From positions 62,001 through 126,000 of the forward strand of contig NZ_ADAQ01000011.1 of NCBI RefSeq assembly GCF_000176515.1: DNA of 64,000 bases, given 5' to 3'. A program made the translations under genes and the position numbers. Shown in pieces: positions 43,032 through 51,191 of this stretch (position 1 is its first letter; every line of letters starts with the position of its first letter). Source of the DNA: Grimontia hollisae CIP 101886. Its GTDB lineage: Bacteria; Pseudomonadota; Gammaproteobacteria; Enterobacterales; Vibrionaceae. The notes below the pieces were generated by a model. The model did not search any database, was not told the origin of the DNA, and was given only the letters and a program-made list of their open reading frames with translations.

Positions 43032-44489
43032 ATGATAAAAGTACAAAACTTATCGTTTCATGCCGAACAAAACTCAACTACAACAGCTAATAGCCAGTCC
43101 GGGTTATTGATGGTGAATAAAATCCAGCATTCTCCATCAAAAGAAGGTGTTAGTTACAAGCCTGTCGCTAATAAAAGAGCTCTCGATAGACATGCGCTTG
43201 AGGCGTTGAAAAACATTTCAAAGAAAAATGGATTTGATTTTTATACTTTAAAGGCCAGTGATGATGAGATCGCGCAAATATTAACAAACACAGAAAAAAC
43301 TCAGCTGTCACCAGAGTGTTCAGATAAAAGTTCTTTTTCGTTGGGGTTTGAGTCCGAACGAAGCCTACTACGGCTTTATCGCGTTCAATTACTTCTTGAA
43401 CAAGATCAAAGTGAGTTTTCGGCATACACTAAATTCATTAAGACTCAACCAGATGAGTTCAAGTTAAGCTTTCAATCTTTCCGTGATTTAAGGAATTTCT
43501 GCAAAACGCTGACTGAAGAAGAAAGAGAAGTATTCAGATTAACTGCAATCTTGAAGCCATCTCGTTCCTTGATCGAAAACTATAAAGATTTGACACCTAA
43601 CTTCCCTAGTGATTCGGAATTAATGCTGTCAAAAGTCATGCAACTTAATGCAGACGAATTAAAATTCATCCCTGGGGCATCAAAATTTAACGCTAATCAA
43701 GATGCATTACTTGCCAAGGCTTATCCTGAGTATGCACATTTAAGACATATTATTTTCCAAGAAAGTACCACGAAAGAGCTAATGCAAGGAATCAATAATA
43801 TATCAAAAAATGATATGAGTATGTGGAAAGCTCGCTGGATATCTGATTTGTGTGCTTTTGATCGCAATGGATATGGCATAACAGAGTCTATCTATCAAAG
43901 GATGCAAACCATTTTCAACCTGGTTGAAGAAGTACAAGATAACAAAATTGATGTTCTTGAATTTCAAGAGAAATATTCTGAACATCTAGATTCCCTTTAT
44001 AATCTAGATGAAAGAGTGTCAAACTCAAGGTTTGACAGCGTAGATAGAAAAATCATTTGTCAGCTAATCAGTTATTTTGAAAACCCTACTAACGAAATAA
44101 TATCCAATATTATATCTGGATATGAAAGTTTTGATAGCGACATAAAAGAAAATCTTAAAAAGAATTATGTTAATGTAATAAATAGTAAAGAATGTGAGGC
44201 ACCGACATACTTACCTGCCGTATTGAAGACAGCCCTATCTGAGTTTGAAAAGTTATCTGAGGTAGATCATCACGACGCTATGTCTTTGGCAGCAAAATAT
44301 ACGTTAGATGTATTAAATGTAGTCTATGCGCACTTAACTCTACACCCAGAAAATATCATAAGTGCGAGAGATGCGGCTTATGGTGAGAACTGGAAAAAAG
44401 GAAATTGGGCCAAGTGTTATTTAGAAAAATGTATTGATTTCAATATTGATGAAAAATCACTATTGGTTGTTACTAAAAAAACAATTTAG
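43032..44489 (+). CDS. Unknown 485-residue protein, candidate T3SS effector
   Basis: A soluble, mostly helical protein with no signal peptide or membrane segment. Residues 1-60 are Ser/Asn/Gln-rich, as in T3SS secretion signals; the rest is Glu/Lys/Asn/Ser-rich with regular helix spacing. The C-terminal block (about 430-475; LAAKYTLDVLNVVYAHLTLH, ISARDAAYGENWKKGNWAKC) is compact and contains Cys residues but shows no motif I know. It starts 12 bases after an AAAAGG tract and is 22 bp from the protease-like gene, so the two form one operon. The visibly AT-rich DNA differs from core genes to the right and suggests horizontal acquisition. Confidence 0.55.
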   Translation: MIKVQNLSFHAEQNSTTTANSQSGLLMVNKIQHSPSKEGVSYKPVANKRALDRHALEALKNISKKNGFDFYTLKASDDEIAQILTNTEKTQLSPECSDKSSFSLGFESERSLLRLYRVQLLLEQDQSEFSAYTKFIKTQPDEFKLSFQSFRDLRNFCKTLTEEEREVFRLTAILKPSRSLIENYKDLTPNFPSDSELMLSKVMQLNADELKFIPGASKFNANQDALLAKAYPEYAHLRHIIFQESTTKELMQGINNISKNDMSMWKARWISDLCAFDRNGYGITESIYQRMQTIFNLVEEVQDNKIDVLEFQEKYSEHLDSLYNLDERVSNSRFDSVDRKIICQLISYFENPTNEIISNIISGYESFDSDIKENLKKNYVNVINSKECEAPTYLPAVLKTALSEFEKLSEVDHHDAMSLAAKYTLDVLNVVYAHLTLHPENIISARDAAYGENWKKGNWAKCYLEKCIDFNIDEKSLLVVTKKTI

Positions 44490-44511
44490 TTATCTTTTCT
44501 AAGGAAATGTT

Positions 44512-45354
44512 ATGTTTAAAGTATCTGCAGGAGCCACCCCAAACATTAGAAACGCTGAACAAAGCTATGCCCAACCTTTTCAAGTTAAAGGGATAAAAAA
44601 TTGTGTCCAAAAAGAGGGAGCAATTCTTGTTATTGCAAAGTCAGGCATTAGTGAAGAAGATGCTATTGGGATAACTGGACAACAGGTTCCTAGAGTCGTT
44701 ACAGACAAACCTGTCAGGGATATCATTTTCTTGAACAAGGAAGCATTTGATGAATATGAAAAAACGTGTAAAAAGTTAAGGGAGATGGAGTTATCTCTTC
44801 AAGATAAAAGCTTTGATAACGCACTATCAGCAATACTGAAGTACTCTGCACTAAAACAAAAAGCGCTACTTATCGAAGATGCTGATATATCTAGCTATAG
44901 AAAGCTGTATATTTCTGGTCATGGTAATGCTGGGGTAGGTTGTTTAGGTTCTGGCTCTCAACTTTTTTCTGTACCGGAGATTGTTGATGCACTCCAGACC
45001 TCAGGTATTCTCGAACAAATTAAAGATATTCGTCTCACATCATGTGGTTCTGCAGATAAACGAAAACCTACATCTTTCTCCAAAGAACATATAGAAAACG
45101 CTCGTAAAGAAAGTGGCACACTTGAAAAAATTCTTTCTGGAGAAAAACACTCGTTAGCTGAACATGTCAGCCAGGAAATTTGGTCTAGAGGATTCACTGA
45201 CGTCCATGTAAGTGGTTATCATGGTAATGGCGTTTTTGTGTCTTCTAAAGAAGAAAATTTACCACAATCACATTTAAGGAGCTTAGAGATCCCTGCTGTT
45301 AATATTATCCGCCGTTCTGACGTACGTGTTATTTTAACCAGCCAAGTGGATTAG
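44512..45354 (+). CDS. Candidate clan CD (caspase/C80-like) cysteine protease effector
   Basis: A 280-residue soluble protein. The centre has a catalytic-dyad layout: strand then His in KLYISGHGNAG (His137), then about 40 residues later strand then Cys in IKDIRLTSCGSAD (Cys178). This 'hydrophobic strand-x-GHG ... hydrophobic strand-x-x-C' pairing is the signature of clan CD peptidases such as caspases, gingipains and the MARTX/C80 self-processing domain, where Cys sits after the beta-strand following the His strand. The order, spacing and a following helical insert fit. A second GYHG (about 235-238) is probably structural. The N-terminal 130 residues are unknown. A good AAGGA ribosome site lies before the ATG. 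Activity and substrate are inference. Confidence 0.6.
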   Translation: MFKVSAGATPNIRNAEQSYAQPFQVKGIKNCVQKEGAILVIAKSGISEEDAIGITGQQVPRVVTDKPVRDIIFLNKEAFDEYEKTCKKLREMELSLQDKSFDNALSAILKYSALKQKALLIEDADISSYRKLYISGHGNAGVGCLGSGSQLFSVPEIVDALQTSGILEQIKDIRLTSCGSADKRKPTSFSKEHIENARKESGTLEKILSGEKHSLAEHVSQEIWSRGFTDVHVSGYHGNGVFVSSKEENLPQSHLRSLEIPAVNIIRRSDVRVILTSQVD

Positions 45355-45413
45355 TACCTATATGGATATAAAACACACCTAAAACATTAGTTAAATTGTG
45401 ATACCTATCTGAT

Positions 45414-45440
45414 AAAGCCGTTTATGATTAAGCGGCTTTT
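45414..45440 (+). terminator. Terminator of the two-gene effector operon
   Basis: AAAGCCG/CGGCTTT stem with a long AT loop followed by TTC and T-rich DNA, 60 bp after the protease-like gene. Confidence 0.7.
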
Positions 45441-45451
45441 CTATAATAGTT

Positions 45452-45766
45452 TATACCCATTCAACTTGAAGATGCAGGATTTAGCACTTGAAAGTTATCA
45501 TTAATACGAGATGCTAAAGAGCTTGCGATTTCTGGAAGGATCACAGTGAAAAATCGGCCAATGGCAGCTTGGGAAATCATGGCAGTACTCCAACCTTCAG
45601 AAGCAAGCAGTACCGCTTTAATGCGGTCACGCACTCGACCATCACGCGTTTTATCGTGCTGGTTTTCGCGTTCCTGTTTTTGCTTGTAGGTCAGAGTTAC
45701 TTTCATGGGTCGTAGCATGATCCTCATACCGATGAAAATCAAGCATCTTCAATGATCACGGGTATA
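45452..45766 (-). mobile_element. Internally deleted IS630-type element (MITE-like)
   Basis: About 315 bp bounded by imperfect inverted repeats of about 24 bp that start with TATACCC and share GCATCTTCAA at their inner ends. IS630-family elements insert at TA and the ends here are consistent with that. The interior encodes only the two extremes of a transposase, so it cannot move by itself and would depend on a full-length copy elsewhere. Confidence 0.7.
45461..45706 (-). pseudogene. IS630-family transposase remnant
   Basis: An 81-residue frame from the ATG at 45706. The first half (KTRDGRVRDRIKAVLLASEG) is the N-terminal helix-turn-helix start of IS630-type transposases. It then jumps directly to a typical C-terminal end (IGRFFTVILPEIASSLASRI, NDNFQVLNP). 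The whole DDE catalytic core is missing. Confidence 0.7.
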
Positions 45767-45790
45767 AGTAACCGGTGATTTGGTAATTCT

Positions 45791-45851
45791 AGATACGAAA
45801 AAGCCCGCTAAATTCAGCGGGCTTTCAAATGTGGCGGAGAGATAGGGATTT
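45791..45851. repeat. 61-bp direct repeat, copy 1 (tRNA-Ser 3' end plus terminator)
   Basis: Differs at 2 of 61 positions from 45982-46042. It includes a terminator hairpin (AAAGCCCGCT/AGCGGGCTTT) and 20 bases identical to the 3' end of the tRNA-Ser gene (complement), including CCA. This is what an att-site duplication at a tRNA 3' end, or a partial tandem duplication, leaves behind. Confidence 0.9.
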
Positions 45852-45968
45852 ACTCGGTCGCAAGCTCCCTTGCCCTTCGGGCCGTTGCCTTTTCGGCTTC
45901 GCCGGGCAACGTTGTCTCGCTTCGCTCGGCTGAACCCCCAGGGTCTAGGGTTCTGCATCCCTATCTCC
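45836..45968. repeat. GC-rich hairpin-forming element with tRNA-derived inverted ends
   Basis: A 133-bp segment that begins GGAGAGATAGGGAT and ends ATCCCTATCTCC, inverted copies of the tRNA-Ser 3' end. The interior has further stems, for example GTTGCC/GGCAAC and GAACCC/GGGTTC. It is not a tRNA gene: there is no anticodon arm. It looks like a palindromic repeat that spread from tRNA ends. Confidence 0.6.
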
Positions 45969-45981
45969 AAAGGCTTGTTCC

Positions 45982-46042
45982 AGATATGAAAAAGCCCGCT
46001 AAGTTCAGCGGGCTTTCAAATGTGGCGGAGAGATAGGGATTT
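45982..46042. repeat. 61-bp direct repeat, copy 2 (overlaps the intact tRNA-Ser)
   Basis: The resident copy, overlapping the 3' end and terminator of the functional tRNA gene; matches copy 1 at 191 bp distance. Confidence 0.9.
45988..46018 (-). terminator. tRNA-Ser terminator
   Basis: AAAGCCCGCT/AGCGGGCTTT stem (45991-46000 and 46007-46016) followed by T residues on the minus strand, just past the tRNA 3' end. Confidence 0.85.
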
Positions 46043-46113
46043 GAACCCTAGATACGCTATTAACGTATGCCGGTTTTCAAGACCGGTGCTTTCAACCACT
46101 CAGCCATCTCTCC
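46023..46113 (-). tRNA. tRNA-Ser (UGA anticodon)
   Basis: A 91-nt gene with encoded CCA. The acceptor stem GGAGAGA pairs with TCTCTCC. The anticodon stem CCGGT/ACCGG holds the loop CTTGAAA, giving anticodon TGA (reads UCA). A long variable arm (ATACG/CGTAT) marks a class II tRNA, and the T-arm GGGTTCAAATCCC is standard. The 3' end points left, toward the effector and T3SS region, the usual orientation for an island integrated at a tRNA. Confidence 0.97.
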
Positions 46114-46652
46114 GTAAGTGCTGCGTATACTAATGCGCGAATTCAGTACTGTAAACCCATTATTTATGCACTTTGGTTTAAATGCATACATTTACATCAG
46201 TATGTGCAAATCTCAAACATCTCAAGGCTTATATTCAATCAGTCACACTTAAACAATCTAAATCTTCCATGCATAAGTGCATAAACACTCAGCCTCGAAC
46301 ACATATTCTAATCAGACATAAACCCTAAAAATAATCAGGTAATAACAATGCCGCCGCCTGTTAACTATTCGTTAAACAATATCATCTACCCTCTGTATAA
46401 AAACAGCATGTTAGGATTCAGACTTCTTCATCTTTTCTTGTGAAATTTCCCCCATTCCCCCAAATATCAATGTTTGGATCACGGCTGTAACCTGTTCAAT
46501 TTGCAGTCAATACAATGCCTCCTATACTGAATTTGTTAACTATATGTTAACGGATAAATTTAACTGGTTTTACGAGGTTCACATCACTTTTAGGCTGCTT
46601 GCCTCTAACGAGCCTTGTCCATAAGTAACAAACCCATAAAGGACTGATAGGT
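46114..46652 (+). promoter_or_regulatory. Upstream region of aapJ with two similar palindromic sites
   Basis: 539 bp without a gene. TGTTAACTATTCGTTAAACA at 46359-46378 and TGTTAACTATATGTTAACG at 46534-46552 are closely related and 175 bp apart, which suggests two binding sites for one regulator. The second overlaps where a promoter for aapJ would lie. The regulator is unknown to me. Confidence 0.45.
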
Positions 46653-47798
46653 ATGGTTAATAAAAAGCCAGCACTGGGGCTTACAGTGCTCTCAGCTTTA
46701 CTGCTTGCAGGCTGTGACAGCGGTGGAAATAGCGCTGAAAGCCAGAAGCAAATCGACGACCTTCAACAGCAGGTTGCCGCGTTAGAAAAGCAACTGTCTG
46801 AAGCAAAAGCCAATACGGCTCAGGCGCCAGCCCCTTCTGCCCAAGGTGAAAATACGCTGGAGAAAGTGAAGAAATCAGGCGTGATCAGCTGTGGTGTCGG
46901 CACCGGCTTGCCCGGCTTCTCTAATCCGAATTCAAACGGTGCGTGGGAAGGTATTGACGTAGAGTTTTGTCAGGCCATGGCAGCAGCAGTGCTGGGTGAT
47001 AAAGACAAGGTTAAGTATGTTCCACTGACGGCAAAAGAGCGCTTTACCGCCCTGCAATCTGGCGAAATTGATATATTGTCACGCAACACAACCTGGACGC
47101 TGCAACGCGACGGTACATTGGGTCTGAACTTTGTCGGCGTTAACTACTATGACGGTCAGGGCTTTATGGTGAAAAAAGACCTTGGCGTGAAAAGTGCCCT
47201 TGAGTTGGACGGTGCATCTGTGTGCGTGCAATCAGGCACTACAACGGAGCTGAACCTCTCTGACTACTTCCGTTCGAATGGTATGTCTTTCAAACCGGTG
47301 GTTTACGATACGTATGATGCTACGGTGAAAGGCTTTGAGTCTGGCCGCTGTGACACCCTGACCACTGATCAATCCGGCTTGTATGCATCACGCATTAAAC
47401 TCGCCGATCCAGACAGTGCGGTGGTGCTGCCGGAGATCATTTCTAAAGAGCCGCTGGGGCCTGTTGTCCGCCAGGGCGATGACAACTGGTTCAACATCGC
47501 TAAGTGGACACTCAATACCATGATCAACGGTGAAGAATTCGGTATCACGTCAGCCAACGTTGACGAGATGGTGAATTCAAAAGATCCAAACATCCGCCGT
47601 ATCCTCGGCCAGGATGGACCGAAAGGGAAAGGCCTTGGCCTGAACGATGACTGGGGTTATCAGGTGATCAAGCAAGTCGGTAACTATGGTGAAAGTTTCC
47701 AACGTACGGTTGGCTCAGGCTCTCCCCTGCAAATTTCACGGGGTGTAAATGCGCTTTGGAGCGAAGGCGGCATTCTGTATGCGCCACCTATCCGCTAA
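46653..47798 (+). CDS. aapJ: General L-amino-acid ABC transporter, substrate-binding lipoprotein
   Basis: A 381-residue family 3 solute-binding protein. The signal peptide ends in a lipobox LLAGC (Cys21). A short coiled-coil spacer (about residues 30-57) is followed by the binding domain: GVISCGVGTGLPGFS, GIDVEFCQAMAAAVLG, RFTALQSGEIDILSRNTTWT and KEPLGPVVRQGDDNWF. AapJ proteins bind a broad range of L-amino acids. The lipoprotein form with a coiled-coil spacer is an uncommon variant of this normally soluble periplasmic protein. It is first in the aapJQMP operon, with a possible attenuating hairpin in the 99-bp gap before aapQ. Confidence 0.93.
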   Translation: MVNKKPALGLTVLSALLLAGCDSGGNSAESQKQIDDLQQQVAALEKQLSEAKANTAQAPAPSAQGENTLEKVKKSGVISCGVGTGLPGFSNPNSNGAWEGIDVEFCQAMAAAVLGDKDKVKYVPLTAKERFTALQSGEIDILSRNTTWTLQRDGTLGLNFVGVNYYDGQGFMVKKDLGVKSALELDGASVCVQSGTTTELNLSDYFRSNGMSFKPVVYDTYDATVKGFESGRCDTLTTDQSGLYASRIKLADPDSAVVLPEIISKEPLGPVVRQGDDNWFNIAKWTLNTMINGEEFGITSANVDEMVNSKDPNIRRILGQDGPKGKGLGLNDDWGYQVIKQVGNYGESFQRTVGSGSPLQISRGVNALWSEGGILYAPPIR

Positions 47799-47826
47799 TT
47801 AACTGGTCGTTGAATAAACGCATGCT

Positions 47827-47848
47827 GGGGCACCGGTTTCTGTGTCCC
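47827..47848 (+). terminator. Hairpin between aapJ and aapQ (attenuator or mRNA stabiliser)
   Basis: GGGGCAC/GTGTCCC stem without a T run. Such hairpins after the binding-protein gene usually raise its expression over the permease genes. Confidence 0.45.
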
Positions 47849-47897
47849 ATTATTAGGGGCTATTGACCTTTACGGTTAAGGATAGAGGTGCAGATGT

Positions 47898-49106
47898 ATG
47901 GCATCTAACAATAATGCGCTAAACCCAGGGGCGGCTGCGCGCCCTGAGAGAAAGCAGAGCATCATTTATAACCCGACGTTCCGTTCCGTTATCTTCCAGG
48001 CGATTGCCATCATTGCGTTGGTGTTTTTTGTCTACACCATCGTTAATAACGCTCTGGCCAATCTTGATTCACGGGGAATTGCAACCGGTTTTGGGTTTTT
48101 GACGCAGGAAGCGGGATTCGGCATTGGTCTGACACTCATTGAATATAATGAAACATACTCTTATGACCGCACCTTCTTTGTCGGTCTGCTGAATACCGCG
48201 TTGGTCTCCGTATTGGGGATTATCTTTGCGACAATCATTGGCTTTCTCATGGGTATCGCCCGCCTTTCCAGCAACTGGCTGGTAAGCAGGTTTGCGGCGG
48301 TATACATTGAAACCTTTCGTAATATTCCCCTTCTTCTCCAGATATTCTTCTGGTATTTCGCCGTTTTGCAGGCTCTGCCTTCACCAAGGGAAAGTATCAG
48401 CGTCGGTGATTCCCTATTTATTAACGTGCGTGGCCTTTACATGACCCGCCCGGTATTTGAGGAAGGCTCAAACCTGATTTTCATTGCCTTCGCGGTCTCG
48501 CTGGTTTTCAGTTTTGTTTTCTCCAGATGGGCAAAGAGGAAACAGGAAGCGACGGGTGAGCAAACACCGGTATTCATCGTCTCGCTGGCAGCCATTATCG
48601 GTTTGCCATTGATTGCCTTTTTTGTTGCAGGCATGCCGGTATCGCTCGAATACCCAGAACTCAAAGGCTTCAACTTCCGTGGTGGCATTTCTATCATTCC
48701 GGAGTTGGCAGCCCTTGTGCTTGCCCTGTCTATTTACACAGCATCCTTTATCGCAGAAATCGTGCGTTCAGGGATCAATGCCGTCAGCCATGGACAGACA
48801 GAAGCAGCCATGGCACTCGGCCTTTCGCGCAGTAAAACACTACGGTTAGTGGTGATCCCACAGGCCATGAGAATCATCATTCCACCGCTGACTAGCCAAT
48901 ACCTCAACCTGACCAAGAACTCATCGCTGGCGATGGCTATCGGTTACCCCGATCTGGTGTCTGTCTTTGCCGGGACAACGCTGAACCAAACCGGCCAGGC
49001 TATTGAGATCATCGCAATGACCATGGGGGTTTACCTGACTCTCAGCTTGTTAACGTCGCTGGTGATGAACATTTATAACGCCAAGATGGCGCTGGTTGAG
49101 AGGTAG
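47898..49106 (+). CDS. aapQ: General L-amino-acid ABC transporter permease AapQ
   Basis: A 402-residue inner-membrane permease with about eight helices. The paired N-terminal extension and late EAA loop (HGQTEAAMALGLSRSKTLRL then VVIPQAMRIIIPP) are typical of AapQ/BztB, which are longer than standard HisQ/HisM-type permeases. It pairs with AapM to form the channel. The start follows GAGGTG by 8 bases. The stop is 3 bp before aapM. Confidence 0.95.
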   Translation: MASNNNALNPGAAARPERKQSIIYNPTFRSVIFQAIAIIALVFFVYTIVNNALANLDSRGIATGFGFLTQEAGFGIGLTLIEYNETYSYDRTFFVGLLNTALVSVLGIIFATIIGFLMGIARLSSNWLVSRFAAVYIETFRNIPLLLQIFFWYFAVLQALPSPRESISVGDSLFINVRGLYMTRPVFEEGSNLIFIAFAVSLVFSFVFSRWAKRKQEATGEQTPVFIVSLAAIIGLPLIAFFVAGMPVSLEYPELKGFNFRGGISIIPELAALVLALSIYTASFIAEIVRSGINAVSHGQTEAAMALGLSRSKTLRLVVIPQAMRIIIPPLTSQYLNLTKNSSLAMAIGYPDLVSVFAGTTLNQTGQAIEIIAMTMGVYLTLSLLTSLVMNIYNAKMALVER

Positions 49107-49109
49107 TCC

Positions 49110-50210
49110 ATGACCAGACAACATGAGTTTCAACCCAATTTGCCGCCACCACCGAATACGGTAGGCCCGGTAGGTTGGATGAAACAAAACCTGTTCTCTA
49201 CACCGGTCAATGCGCTGGTGACCCTGGTGCTGGCCTATATCGCTTTCCAAGGGCTGTGGGCCATCATCGACTGGGCATTTATCCATTCTGACTGGATAGG
49301 TACAACACGTGAAGATTGCACCAGTGAAGGCGCTTGCTGGGTGTTTATCAATGTGCGGTTTGACCAGTTTATGTTCGGTTTCTATCCGCAAGAAGAATTG
49401 TGGCGTCCGCAGCTGTTCTATGCGGTGTTAGCGCTGTTTACCTGCCTGCTGGTGTACGAGAAAACCCCGAAACGTGGCTGGATCCTGCTTCTGTTTTTGG
49501 TGGCTTTCCCGTTGCTCGCGGTATTCCTGCTGTTCGGCGGTGTTGCTGGCCTGCCCAACGTGGAAACCCATTTGTGGGGAGGCTTGCTGATCACCATGAT
49601 TATCGCGATTGTCGGCATAGTCGTATCACTGCCTATCGGCATCGTGCTGGCACTTGGCCGCCGTTCAGACATGCCAATTATCCGCAGCCTGTCAACGGTC
49701 TATATCGAAGTGTGGCGTGGTGTGCCGCTTATCACCGTGCTTTTCATGGCATCAGTCATGCTGCCGCTGTTTATGTCTGGCGAATCTGAAAGCAACAAAC
49801 TGGTGCGTGCTTTGATTGGTGTTGTGATGTTCGCGTCGGCATACATGGCAGAAGTGGTGCGTGGAGGCCTTCAGGCCATTCCCAAAGGTCAGTATGAGGC
49901 AGCAGATGCACTTGGCCTGACTTACTGGAAAAAGATGAATCTCATCATTCTGCCGCAAGCATTGAAAATCTCTATTCCTTCTATCGTGAATACCTTTATC
50001 GGCCTGTTTAAAGATACCAGTCTGGTGCTGATCATCGGCATGTTTGATGTGCTGGGTATCGGCCAGGCGGCGAACACTGACCCAAACTGGCTTGGTTTTG
50101 CAACAGAAAGCTATGTGTTTGTCGCGCTTGTGTTCTGGATTTTCTGTTTCGGCATGTCCCGCTACAGCATTTATCTCGAAAACAAACTTCACACTGGTCA
50201 CAGGCGATAA
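49110..50210 (+). CDS. aapM: General L-amino-acid ABC transporter permease AapM
   Basis: A 366-residue permease, partner of AapQ. It has the extended N-terminal part of the AapM/BztC family, helices throughout, and the EAA loop (KGQYEAADALGLTYWKKMNL then IILPQALKISIPS) that docks the ATPase. Motif YIEVWRGVPLITVLFMAS is the conserved amino-acid permease block. It is followed 9 bp later by aapP. Confidence 0.95.
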   Translation: MTRQHEFQPNLPPPPNTVGPVGWMKQNLFSTPVNALVTLVLAYIAFQGLWAIIDWAFIHSDWIGTTREDCTSEGACWVFINVRFDQFMFGFYPQEELWRPQLFYAVLALFTCLLVYEKTPKRGWILLLFLVAFPLLAVFLLFGGVAGLPNVETHLWGGLLITMIIAIVGIVVSLPIGIVLALGRRSDMPIIRSLSTVYIEVWRGVPLITVLFMASVMLPLFMSGESESNKLVRALIGVVMFASAYMAEVVRGGLQAIPKGQYEAADALGLTYWKKMNLIILPQALKISIPSIVNTFIGLFKDTSLVLIIGMFDVLGIGQAANTDPNWLGFATESYVFVALVFWIFCFGMSRYSIYLENKLHTGHRR

Positions 50211-50228
50211 AGAACAAGGATGGTATCT

Positions 50229-50978
50229 ATGACACAACAAGACTCCCCGGTTATCCAGTTGGCCAACATGAACAAATGGTATGGTCAGTTTCACGTGCTG
50301 AAAAACATCAACCTGACGGTCGCCAAAGGCGAGAAAATTGTTATCTGTGGCCCGTCCGGATCGGGCAAATCTACCATGATTCGATGCATTAACCGGTTGG
50401 AGGAACACCAGCAAGGTTCGATTGTAGTAGCCGGGACAGAGCTGACTGATGATTTAAAAAACATCGAAGCGGTGCGCAGAGAAGTCGGTATGTGCTTTCA
50501 GCATTTCAATCTTTTCCCGCACCTCACAGTATTGGAAAACTGCACGTTAGCCCCGATTTGGGTGAATAAGATGCCCAAAGGCGAAGCAGAAGCGGTCGCC
50601 ATGAAGTATCTGGAGCGGGTAAAAATCCCCGAGCAGGCGGATAAATACCCCGGCCAACTCTCCGGCGGACAGCAACAGCGTGTGGCGATCGCGCGTTCAC
50701 TATGTATGAACCCGCATGTGATGTTGTTTGATGAACCCACATCGGCCCTTGACCCGGAAATGGTGCGGGAAGTGTTAGACGTGATGGTTGAGCTGGCAGA
50801 AGAAGGAATGACCATGTTGTGTGTCACCCATGAAATGGGTTTTGCAAAAGAAGTGGCCGATCGCGTGATCTTTATGGATGCGGGAGAAATCATTGAAGAA
50901 AATATCCCTGAAGCATTTTTCAACAACCCACAATCTGATCGTACCCAGCTATTCCTGAGCCAGATCCTGCGCCATTAA
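50229..50978 (+). CDS. aapP: General L-amino-acid ABC transporter ATPase AapP
   Basis: A 249-residue polar amino-acid uptake ATPase. Walker A is GPSGSGKST, the Q-loop is in [15 protein letters not shown], the ABC signature is [15 protein letters not shown], Walker B is [15 protein letters not shown] and the H-loop His is in [15 protein letters not shown]. The start at 50229 has AAGGA 8 bases upstream; the in-frame ATG at 50220 overlaps that site and is less likely. It is last in the aapJQMP operon. Confidence 0.96.
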   Translation: MTQQDSPVIQLANMNKWYGQFHVLKNINLTVAKGEKIVICGPSGSGKSTMIRCINRLEEHQQGSIVVAGTELTDDLKNIEAVRREVGMCFQHFNLFPHLTVLENCTLAPIWVNKMPKGEAEAVAMKYLERVKIPEQADKYPGQLSGGQQQRVAIARSLCMNPHVMLFDEPTSALDPEMVREVLDVMVELAEEGMTMLCVTHEMGFAKEVADRVIFMDAGEIIEENIPEAFFNNPQSDRTQLFLSQILRH

Positions 50979-51191
50979 ACCCTCACTCAAAGCCGTTATG
51001 CTTTAGCAATATGGCGGCTTATTAACATCCATTTACAATCTGTGACATAACTATGTGGCACGATATATTAGTATTTTCAGAGGCTAAGCCGCATTATTAT
51101 CACTAGTGCAACGTTTGTGACTTGAAAAACGAAGCCAAAGACGCCATTAATGTCGTAATAGATATTGAATGTACCCCATTGGGAGAAACCT

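Noticed and set aside
45852-45981. Possible second tRNA between the 61-bp repeats
   Set aside because: No cloverleaf with an anticodon arm can be drawn; only the terminal bases resemble the tRNA 3' end, in inverted orientation.
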